A DNA stretch of 64,000 nucleotides from Isoetes taiwanensis. Lineage: Eukaryota; Streptophyta; Lycopodiopsida; Isoetales; Isoetaceae. Positions 31,191-40,508 of the stretch are shown piece by piece. The stretch is taken from NCBI GenBank assembly GCA_021234155.1, contig JAJEKV010000003.1:18214386-18278385 (forward strand). Direction: 5' to 3'. Under the pieces are notes generated by a model. That model made no database searches, was not told where the DNA came from, and saw nothing but the letters and a program-made list of their open reading frames with translations. Position 1 is the first letter of the stretch, and each line of letters opens with the position of its first letter. Made by a program: the position numbers and the translations under genes.

Positions 31191-33434
31191 CTAATGTATT
31201 TCCATCTGAGGATGCATTAGATGATTGGTTCTATAGCTGATGTACTTATTAAAGCTCGAAACTCCGTCCAAGAATGAGAAGCATTCTTTTCTTGCTACAG
31301 CATGCAAGACCTCCTCCAGAAAAGGCAATGGATAATGATCCTTCAACGTGCGCATGTTGAGGTCTCTAAAATCGATGGATATCCTCAAACTGCCATTTTT
31401 CTTGAGGATCGGCACAATGCAAGACACCCATTCAGGGTGTTGTATTTCAAAAATAAGCTTGGCCTGCAACATCTTTTGCACTTCTGTTTTGATCAACAGC
31501 AGCAGAATATATATTTGAGGCATTTGGATTTGCAATTCTCCCATGCCTGCAGACTCCAATATATCTTCCCAATCTACAAATAAAGCGTCATGTTCATTCC
31601 CTTGCTTGTTAAATATAGTTGCTGTTCTAAGGCCATCAGAGATTGTGCATACTCCTTGTGACCAAATTGGCCTTGCGTCCACTGCTTTCAGCCATCTCCT
31701 CCCTAGCAGCAGATCATATATATCCATATGATCATGTTCACCTCCAAATGAAACTACAAAATCTGTGGCTACAATGATGCTATCCGCTGCCACTTGAACA
31801 TTGCAAATCATACCAACAGGCTTCACCCGATGGTTGGAGAAGCTTTTGAGAATAAGCGAGGTTGGGGAGTTCACCTGCAGCCCAAGTTGGCGCATGATAT
31901 GATATGGCATGATATTCAGCCCAGAACCACCATCAAGAATTACCCTGGACAGTGCTCCTTCACCCACAACCGCTTCACATGTGAATATGCCAGGATCAGA
32001 GTCATCTGCTACCAAATTTGATGTTGCTTCTGCTGTAACTATTGCCTCTTCTGAATGAGAGAGCAGCATTTGCCTGTACGATGGTGCAATTTTTAACAAA
32101 GTGCTCAAATCAATAGTTACCTTTGAATTTTTTAAGAGAAACTCCAATTCATGCATCTGTGACTTAGTCTCCTTCGCTTTGGAAATTGGTGATGGCGTAG
32201 CAGGTATCATAGCAGGCATTTGCGATGGGACTTCTAGAAATGTTACTTTTTTTTGAGGAACGGGTCTGTATTGTGCAGTTGCTTGCTGATTTCTAGTTTG
32301 GACTGCCATCACTGATTTGCAGGTTGATTTCTCCTCCTCTGCTTCTACAAAGAACGAACTAGATCCATCTCCATTGCTTTGCTTTCCTTTGCTGCATTCT
32401 TGTTCATGTACTCTTTAACAGGGCATCTCTCCACCTCATGACCAACTTCTTTGCAAAACTCACAAATAGGACACTCTTTCCCATAGTGCCCTTTCTTACT
32501 GCATTTTGGACATGGCCTCACCCAACATCTGCTCTCAGGATGATTTGGTTTGTGGCAGTAAGCACATGGCGGGCCTGTGTATGGCAATCTACCATACTGG
32601 GGCCTAGCAGCTTGTGTTTTTAATTGTTCCGCCATTTGCTTGGAGAACTTGCATACTAGCTTCCAGTCTACTAGTTGCTTTGCTTACTTCGGCAGCTATT
32701 TCTTCTTGCATATTTTGCTTCTTTTCTTTGGCTATAGTGTAGCATGCATCAGCATCAGCATCCCAATCTGGATAGAAATAATCTTTTGGATAGCTTGAAG
32801 AGCTTTCTTCAGGAAAAGACACAATGGTCTTCTTAATTTCGATGGCTTTGGTGAGAGCCTTATGTATGGAATCAAACGATCCCATTGTCTGCAGTTTACA
32901 CATTTTCCTGTATAATTTGTGATGTGGTCTGAGACCAAGCACAAAATAATGCACGAAATGCATTGTTGGTGTGGGAATTTCCTTCTCTTTACACTTGAGC
33001 AGATAAGCATAAAATCTTTCAACAAAAGCTGGAACACTTTCTCCTTTTCTGATAATCATGGTATGGAATTCTTGGATGAGATTTCCAGGGGACACTACTA
33101 TGCCAAATCTCTCCATAAAATTCTGTTTCAGCTCCTCCCATTGATTGATGTCACAGCCTTCTTGATATGTGAACCATCTCTTTGCTTCTCCTTTCATAGC
33201 CAGACCAAAGTCTGTGATCTTGTCTCCTTTCCTTTTCCCTCCATCCGCATAATACTCTTCAAATTGTGATAAAAAACCTTGTGGATTTCCTGTACCATCA
33301 AAGGTTGGCATGACAACATGCATATTGACTTCAATTTGATAAGGAAAGGTAGCTGGAATAGAAGATGTAGAATTTCCAGAAGCACCAGCAAGATCCATGA
33401 CAGTTTCTTCGGGCATGACTTTCTTGGGAGGCAT
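31191..33434 (-). pseudogene. Ty3/gypsy gag, protease and start of RT
   Basis: On the minus strand gag starts at MPPKK (33,434). It has the retrotransposon gag fold (MPTFDGTGNPQGFLSQFEEYY, AKRWFTYQEG, QNFMERFG) and three CCHC knuckles: CAYCHKPNHPESRC, CPKCSKKGHYGKEC and CEFCKEVGHEVERC. A protease follows with VILDGGSGLNIM (the D-G-G-S variant of the catalytic triad common in plant gypsy elements), then the start of RT (SCIVPILKKNGSLRISIDFR, FSFLDGVSSFN). Two 1-base frameshifts (about 32,630 and 32,330) and truncation of RT near 31,240, before its YxDD motif, leave it dead. No LTR was found on either side. Confidence 0.9.
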
Positions 33435-34987
33435 TTGAGAACTATGTGAAAAAATAATGGCCAATAGCACAGAGTCACTTTGATAGCAGCTATCTCGGTA
33501 GGACCTCCATAAAAATGTTGCATTGAAGGATGGCTCAGGCTACACTCTCATGAAACCTCTGATTGGTCAGAACCTCCAGGATCTTTTTTAGAGCTAGATC
33601 CAAGCTCGAATTTGGGCCAAGCAATCTGTGAATATGTGTAGAACTGCCTGGTATAGAACATATTTGTGAAAAGAAAACACCATCGTCATACCAATATGAG
33701 TATTGATTGGAAAAAGAAGAAGAAGAAGAAGAAGAGATTTTAATGTCACGCCACAAGGCAGCGCCCTATCGGACAACACACCCAGATGGGTCTTTAAGAA
33801 ATCTCTTATGTAAATAGACGAAATTTGCTTGACAACCTCACACTGCTATTTTTCGAAAAAATGAGAGTGAAAAGAATCTGTGGGCGTGTCTATTTTTTTT
33901 CTTCTATTCCCCTTTTAGCTAGACTTTTGCTTCCCTCCAAAAAATCATTAGAATTCATCATGGCCCCTTTTTCGTGATTATTTATGACCAAGCCAAGAAT
34001 AGAGTGCCACTATCTTGCATTAATGGGCTAACTGATCCTCCCGTTTCATTCTTGCCAAGTTTTAGCAAAGGGCAAAGACTATGCGACAAATAGGGTCATT
34101 ATGTGGCTAGGCAAATGGCTTTTGGCAAAGGCTAGGTTCTATAAACATTTGTGCTTTAGAAATCATAGGGGGATTTTCGACAAGAAATACAAGCCTAGGG
34201 AAAAACAACTTAGGTGACCATATGGCTAGGGTAGAGTTTGGAGACACGGGCTTCGAAAAAAACAAGGACCTATTTTTTTGGAGTTTTATGATATATGCAA
34301 CATTAAGCAAACAATGGGTAGGATGAAAAAACGGTATTTTGGAAAACGACTATGGGCCTAATTTTTTGTTTTTAGTGATGTATATGCAAGATTAAGGAAA
34401 GGAAAGCATCGGAAAAATCAAGGCTATGGAACCTATGAGATGATACCAGGCATAAAAGTCAAGGCTATGGAACCTATGGCTAAAAACGAAAATGGCAAAC
34501 AGGCATAAACAGGAAATGCAAATGGGATCTTGTTCCAGCAACGTCTGTGCCATGGTAACTCCTCCATGGCCTTGTTATGCTGATAAAGCACTACAAGAGG
34601 TGTTCCTACACACTGGGTCTTCATCTGATTCCTTTTCAAATATGTTACATGTTAGATAGTAATGATGCCCAAAAACAAAATATTGCCTCAAATGAGGCAA
34701 CAGTTTCATGCAAAGCTAATGCAAGATGCGAGTAAGAATTCTAGAGCTCGAATGGTAAAAGTAGAGACAGAAAAGAATGATGTTGACAGATATACTTAGA
34801 TAGTGGGTAACATCAGTCGCATAACAAGAAATATGATAACTAAGGTTGCAAAGCTAAAGAGTGCATGTTTGTGAGAGGAATTGAGTGAAAAGGCTGTGGC
34901 ATCAGTATCTTCATCTTAACCCTTCATCTATATCAATGGTCGAAAATGGAAATTGATGACATACACTCAAAACGGCTTTAGTATATA
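33435..34987. other. No gene recognised
   Basis: Upstream side of the gypsy gag. A TTC-type microsatellite lies at 33,712-33,736. Two imperfect direct repeats with CAAGGCTATGGAACCTATG occur at 34,420-34,480, and GGCATAAA recurs there. No supported coding region. Confidence 0.4.
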
Positions 34988-35014
34988 CTAGAAAAAGTGC
35001 CCAGCGTTGCTGGG
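34988..35014 (-). mobile_element. Helitron-like 3' terminus
   Basis: Read on the minus strand: hairpin CCCAGC-AAC-GCTGGG, then eight bases, then CTAG followed by T in the flank. A hairpin shortly before CTRR and insertion between A and T are the known 3' hallmarks of Helitrons. The same motif occurs at 46,524-46,750. The 5' TC end was not found. Confidence 0.6.
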
Positions 35015-35166
35015 TATTCAAAAACTAATAAAAATATAGTTGAATCCTAGATGATACAAAAGGTATAGTGCATAATATTAAATATTATGCAATACAAACA
35101 AATGTTACAAGCTTTAGAATTTGAAGTGTAAGTATTTGCTCTCTAGCCTTTGGGATAAATGGGATG

Positions 35167-35242
35167 CCATTCTTGCACAAAATATGTAACCACAATAATA
35201 GGCATGACCACATTTGAGGTCACCCATTTTATGCAAGAATGG
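35167..35242. repeat. Inverted repeat, 17-bp arms
   Basis: CCATTCTTGCACAAAAT pairs with ATTTTATGCAAGAATGG with one mismatch. A smaller inverted pair (GACC ... GGTC) lies in the loop. It could be a small MITE. Confidence 0.65.
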
Positions 35243-35799
35243 TAGACCACTTTTCCTTCCACTTTTCAAGGAAAGTAGCTAGGATTGCAATACCAAGCAG
35301 TAGAAAACTCATAGAAATGAGGATTATCATTCTTTTTTTCAAATCCAAGAATGGTGAACCCTCTTGTACTCTCAGAAATGGGCACTCATGAAATGGAGAT
35401 TATCATCTTTTAATTCATCATTGGCTCAAATCCAAAAATGGTGAATCCACATGCCGTGAAGTGTGCCTGTTGTTTTGGGCTACTGAATAGAAAATACCTG
35501 CTAGTTCTAGCTACTAAAGATACATGTTGCTTGCTTTCAGTTACCGACCAAGAGTGTGCATGCCTCCAGAAGCTTTTAGACATTATTAGAAAAGACAAAA
35601 TTAAGTTGCTTATCCTTCATATCCCCAATAGAAATTCCTCCTTAACTTTGCACTTAGATGTCATTTCGCTTTCTATATTCTTCTTAGGGCACACACAATT
35701 TGTCAAAAAACAATGGATAATGATTAATCCAATGCCACGCTATGGACAAGTTTTTTACTTGAAATAACTTCAATTACAAGCTTCATTTTTTTATAAACA
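35243..35799. other. No gene recognised
   Basis: A duplicated phrase (ATTATCATTCTTTTTTTC / ATTATCATCTTTTAATTC with AAATCCAAGAATGGTGAA, about 35,320-35,455). A 109-codon frame from 35,438 (Cys-rich start, hydrophobic centre) matches nothing I know. Confidence 0.35.
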
Positions 35800-36699
35800 A
35801 GATAAGATAAGATAAGATAAATTTTTACGTCCACGGGAACCCAATGGGTTATGGGACGGCACATGCAAGGGCAACAACCCATCTAAAACCTGGGGACTAG
35901 GCCCCATCACCAAACACAATAACCAAATATTAAAAGGCTACCAAGAATCTTTCTTTATACTAAAGGGATTTTGAGTGTTTGTCATCAGTTTCAGTTTTGA
36001 ACCGTTGATGCAGATGGATGGTTGAGATTGAGGATTTGGGAAAGGGCACAAGACGTTATATGCATAACCGTTTTTCCAAATAACCATTTAAAAAAAAAAA
36101 AAATTCAAATAGATGAATGCCGGAATGGCATAAAAAAAAATTTAGGTCACAACCTTTTTTCTGGACGGGACCTCTTTTTTGTGTTTTGCGACAGTTCCGA
36201 CCACGTTTCTGTAGTTCGTTTGCATTGGGGAGATGCGTCTTCTAAGAAGGTATAACGGAATAGCATTGGGAAATTTTGAGGTGCGTCTCATTCTTGGACG
36301 ATTCATAATGCATGAACGATTTTTCCTTATTCATGGGAGTATTGTCTTGCAAACAATGTGTGGATAATCCCTTCACGGGCTATATGATGCCTGACAAGCA
36401 AGAGACGGCAGCACAAAACCAATTCTTAGATCCCCCAATTTGAATGCTTATACATAATCGTTTTGCCAGGAATGATCAAACTGGCCCGGAATGCTTTAGA
36501 AGTAGGTCTAAGAGGAAGCGTGAACTCTGGCGACTACCTGACTTGGCATTCAGCCCGAGTTTTTTTTATATAGACAAGGATGATAAATCATGTTGGTCGG
36601 TTTCTTGCTTCGACAATATGCACCACCTTTAGTGGTTGTCAATCTTTGATGGTATCAGCATGGTTGCAACCTATTTGCTTGCTCCAATTTGTCCATTCT

Positions 36700-37431
36700 A
36701 TTCAGATTTGGCAGGAGCAAAGCTTGTACAGTAAGGAGACTCCAACATGCAAGAAAGCGCTACTCAATCTGTCTATCGACATGATCCCAAGGCTCAAGGT
36801 GGGTACATATTTGAATTTGAGAATTTTTCTGATAGAGACACGTTGCAAGAGTACTTGGTAATCAGAAAAATCAGGGGCCTTCAATTGCTGCAGGTCCCTC
36901 TTCTGCCCCTTCTCATGCTGCTTCTCAACATAAGCAACTAAGTAGGGCAGAGATGGGGTGCAGGATGAAGCTCTTACAAGATAATTTGAACTTTCTGGGA
37001 AGGATCGGAAGCACATGTTAGAAAATATTGCAGAAGCATGGCTATGGAAACAAAGAACAGGGCTTAAAACTGCTCATAGTTGTGAGGCTATAAGCAAATA
37101 GTAGATCAACAAAGTGACATTCACCTTAACACCAGAGATAGAAGCATGTCTACGGAAACAAAGATCAGAACTTAAAACACAGACGCTCACAGTTGTGACA
37201 GAAGAAGCAGATGGTAGATCCAATAAAGTGACATTCAACTTAACACCAGAGATAATTCATCAAATCTTTGCTGAGAAACCAGCAGTACACAGGATATTGT
37301 TAACAAGTGTGCCAGCAAAAATGACCGAGCTTGTCTTTCGGGAAATGTATTTTTGTGCGGAGTTTCTTTATCAAAAGAGTGCAGATCATAAAGAGTTTGT
37401 TTATGTCGATTTATCCTTCTTGAAGAGGTGA
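36700..37431 (+). pseudogene. TFIIH core subunit TFB1/p62-like fragment, broken
   Basis: Pieces in three frames follow the order of plant TFB1: part of the N-terminal PH domain (KKALLNLSID, then GGYIFEFENFSDRDT at about 36,800), a linker (AEMGCRMKLLQDN at about 36,950), and the first BSD domain (NKVTFNLTPEIIHQIFAEK with PAVHR and AEFLYQK, 37,210-37,370). TFB1 is a scaffold of the transcription/repair factor TFIIH. Stops and frameshifts occur near 36,940, 37,020 and 37,100. The segment coding KVTFxLTPEI is present twice in tandem (about 37,030-37,135 and 37,141-37,255). The XPD/helicase-contact C-terminal part is absent. It lies antisense inside an ORF1-type element. Confidence 0.75.
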
Positions 37432-37721
37432 AGCGTGGTCCATTCTATGAATCTCCAGAGAGTTGGGGATTGCAGCAGATGAAAACGAAACTCTTTTGCA
37501 GGGAATGCAATATGCATATTGGATATATTCAAGAAGCTGGAAAAAAATCACTTGGTGCTTGTGTAAATCCTGGAAATTCTCCTGTCCAGAGAAGGTTCTA
37601 TGTTAAAGTCAGAGCTCTGCAGCCTATCTTTGTTGATGAGCCCACAGATAGCCAGAAAAACTCTGGTCAGTTGCCTGATGCTTCTACGACCAAAGAAAAA
37701 CCGAAGGATGAGCCTTTATGA
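37428..37721 (+). CDS. Unrecognised Cys-motif ORF fused downstream of the TFB1-like piece
   Basis: About 97 codons, overlapping the end of the previous frame. KLFCRECNMHIGYI at about 37,490 is a CxxC zinc-binding-like motif, followed by RRFYVKVRALQPIFVDEP and a Lys/Pro-rich tail ending at TGA. TFB1 has no such sequence after its first BSD domain, so this appears to come from another gene or from an aberrant exon. I do not recognise it. Confidence 0.3.
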   Translation: MKRGPFYESPESWGLQQMKTKLFCRECNMHIGYIQEAGKKSLGACVNPGNSPVQRRFYVKVRALQPIFVDEPTDSQKNSGQLPDASTTKEKPKDEPL

Positions 37722-37801
37722 TTGATTAAGCTGATCTTTTGATTCTTCAAAATGCAATCTGAATGCTAATGCTAGTAGTAAATTTATGCTTCTAAAATTA
37801 T

Positions 37802-38431
37802 CTAGACATAGCCAGTCCAAGGATTGGAAGGCCATTGATCTAGAATAATTGCTGCGCCTCCCCCGTACACTGCCCATTTCTTTTGCAGGCGGGCTGCCCT
37901 CACCTTGCAGAGCTCCTCCTTACGGTTACACAATTGAAGAGGGGAGAGGTCCTCCTGTACTGAGAAACTAGTCCCTTTGAGATGGTTTCCATGCTGAAGA
38001 ACATGTAAGCGGCTAAGAGTGTCTTGAAACCGAACCAAAAGATGGCGAGGACGATCAGGTCTTGCCGCTCCCACCCTAGTAGCGGAGACAACTCCACCAA
38101 CCTTCACATGCATGACATCAGTGAAAAAATGCAAAGCAGCATCCATATCAGAAAGGGCATCATCTTCTGCCTCTGCAACCCCTATAATACGCAAGTTCAG
38201 GCTCCTAGTAACAGAAGATACTGAGGTAGCCTGCTCCTGTCTGCTAGCGCGGCACTGCGACTCCTGGTCCCCTTGGGATTGTGGAGATGTCTGTACGCCC
38301 ACCTCAACATGTTCCCTTTCCAATGTCTGCACTTCCGTTTCAACACAATGTTTCTTCTGTGGCTGTAATTCTGTATCTAATGTCTGTATTGAGGCATCAC
38401 TTGTGCCCACATACTGGGCTTTAGGGTCTGG
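37802..38431 (-). CDS. L1 ORF1p-like protein, second copy
   Basis: About 209 codons, intact, with the same blocks as the copy at 28,991 (NLRIIGVAEAEDD, RVGAARPDRPRHLLVRF, SVQEDLSPLQL). By eye about 92% of residues match. Differences are scattered substitutions without stops, which fits recent activity or selection on the frame. The open frame begins before the shared edge, in sequence not found in the other copy. Confidence 0.6.
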   Translation of the reverse strand, partial: PDPKAQYVGTSDASIQTLDTELQPQKKHCVETEVQTLEREHVEVGVQTSPQSQGDQESQCRASRQEQATSVSSVTRSLNLRIIGVAEAEDDALSDMDAALHFFTDVMHVKVGGVVSATRVGAARPDRPRHLLVRFQDTLSRLHVLQHGNHLKGTSFSVQEDLSPLQLCNRKEELCKVRAARLQKKWAVYGGGAAIILDQWPSNPWTGYV

Positions 38432-38436
38432 AAGGA

Positions 38437-39893
38437 AGACAAAGTCAAATACCACATCAACAACTTTCATGAATATCATTTAAATTATACATTATGTGGG
38501 AATATCTCAAAATTTCCACTGAAAAATGGTAGGCTAGAGAGAAATAGACTAAAGTGCTTTCCCTTGAACGCATTCTGGATAGATGTAGGTGTTGCGTGTG
38601 ACTTCAAGTTAAATGGAGTCAAATATTTTTGGGATGCACTTTGGTTGTTTTTTATCACGTTTACTGAAAAATTATGTCTTTCACTTCACGTCCTTCTATT
38701 TTATCGTAAATGAGAGTAAGATGGTCTAAGAAGTGGGGTTTTTCAGACGACCACTCCATAGCTGTTACTGATTCGTAAATTAATATCTATGCGACCAATC
38801 GTTTAAAAGACTCAGAATTTTCATGGGTTACAAATTGAACTGGCTGAAAATCTGAACACCGATGCACTTTGTTTTTTGGAAAGTGTCAAATATTTTTGTA
38901 AGCCAAGTGTCCATACTAGCAACTCATGGACAAATGCTATGGTCATAAGATATCAAGAACTAGAACCAAAACACAACCACCGTAGGCTAACCAGCATTGC
39001 AGCTTGTGCTTTCCATCCCCATACATATACATTTCTTTTATCTCTGCAACGAAACATTTTTCATGATATCCCACTACTTCATAAGAATCAATCAAGCTGA
39101 CAATATCTCTGCACGAAACGTTTTTCAAGATATCCCTTCTGCTTCATAAAAATCAATCAAGCTAGCAATTGAAGGAAGCAAACAAAATGCTGGATTGCTG
39201 GACTCACCAGATCTTTAAACGACAATGTGTGTAGTAGACCTAGACTTTGATAGTAAGCTCTCCACTTCAGAAAATACTAGGCTCCTTCTTGCTTCGATAG
39301 CAGGCAGCAACAAGCTCTAGCAGCAGATTTGACATCAGTACCGACATCAGTGCCGACCGCCCAAAGCGCAGCAGGCCAAAGGAACGATGAGATGAGTGCC
39401 ACACTCTTCAAAACTGCCCATCATTTGCACCGATTCAGACATGATATAACGGGTGGCTGCATCAAAGCAAGCGCTGCATGTAATGCTGAATATGTCCTCA
39501 TTAGAGACACCGACATCTAGGTACTAGACAGCGGGCTCAATTGCGCCTCTCATCGTCATATTGACATATACAAAATGTATAGTTCATCAGCAAGATTATT
39601 ACTGCTAAGGTTATTTCCTCCGAACCCCTTTGGGACATGTTTTTTAAATCCTAGATAGTAATCTATTGATTCTTATTTGTTCACTTATTTTTTGGTCCTA
39701 TAGACCATTTGGCCTCCGTGGACCATAAAAAATAATTCAATTGAAATCAATTTTGAAAAACAATCATCAAAAATCTTTTTTGAAACCTTATTGGTTTTCA
39801 CGGACATTAAAAGTTAATTCGTTTCGTTAATTAACGGTGACTGTCTTGTTCTAAAATTCGTTTCTTGAGATTTAGCATTTCTATGTTAATTTA
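38437..39893. other. No gene recognised; short tandem duplication
   Basis: A 62-base unit (ATCTCTGCA(A)CGAAAC, ATTCATAA.AATCAATCAAGCT) is duplicated at 39,041-39,103 and 39,104-39,165. The sequence just before 39,894 is presumably the original upstream region of the PAC1-like gene before the copia insertion. Confidence 0.45.
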
Positions 39894-40365
39894 TGTTGGA
39901 GTTAAGGTCATATGGTCATGCCTTATTTTCAATAAAACACCATCTGGTATAAGCATAGTGTGACACGTGTTGTCAAAATAGCAAGAAAATGGGCGATTGG
40001 GTAATTGGAGCGTGTGGTGATGTAAATAACCGAGAGCGGATCTGCGCAGGAGGGAGGTTTCAAAAATCGATCCGTGTATAGCCGGATAGGAGTTTCACGA
40101 GAGGGGAGATCCGTGCATAGCCACAAAGGAGAGATATTCGAGGTTGTAGAAGAAGCCGCGGGCGCCAGGTCCGGACTGCGTAAGTCAATTGTGGAGAGGA
40201 GCCAATTCGGTGATCGGTGGGACAAATATCCCGCAATTTGTGGCTGAATCCGGGCGCGGATGATGGGCTTATTTGTGTGATGTAACCCGCTGGTGGTGAT
40301 TGTTTGGTAGGAGGCGCTGGACCGGTTTTTTTTTGGGTTCAAATCCCGTGCTCTATTTTCTTTCA
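39894..40365 (+). repeat. Copia 2 5' LTR
   Basis: TGTTGGAGTTAAGG to TTCTTTCA. The first ~85 bases equal the 3' LTR, but then about 17 differences cluster, most at places where the 3' LTR has CAG or CTG. GGGTTCAAATCCC near the right end resembles a tRNA B box but is shared by both LTRs. Confidence 0.93.
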
Positions 40366-40366
40366 T

Positions 40367-40380
40367 TGGTATCGAAGCCG
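40367..40380 (+). other. Copia 2 primer binding site, degenerate
   Basis: TGGTATCGAAGCCG, one base after the LTR. The initiator-Met consensus is TGGTATCAGAGC; here CAG reads CGA, one of the many anomalies at CAG in this patch. Confidence 0.8.
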
Positions 40381-40508
40381 GGACGGTCTCAACTATGGAT
40401 ACAAATGCCGGCGGGGTTTCTCCATCTCTCTCACCATTGATTCTCGGGGCTGAGAGGACGGTGATTGCTTCGAAAAACTAATAAAGGAGATGAAGGAATC
40501 GATACACC

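Larger units (their letters stand above)
35800..38436 (-). mobile_element. Second ORF1-type LINE-like element, enlarged by a gene-derived insert
   Basis: On the minus strand: the same 5' edge (TTCCAGACCC, 38,436), the same ORF (37,802-38,431), the same 3' region and (TCTTA)n tail (35,800-35,950). Where the plus copy at 29,620-29,680 is continuous, this one has about 1.8 kb more, between TAGCATTAGCATT (37,757) and ATTCTTGGTAG (about 35,948). The insert contains the TFB1-like pseudogene on the opposite strand. Confidence 0.65.

Noticed and set aside
40341-40355. tRNA gene suggested by GGGTTCAAATCCC
   Set aside because: It is present in both LTRs of copia 2, with no A box at a suitable distance and no cloverleaf.
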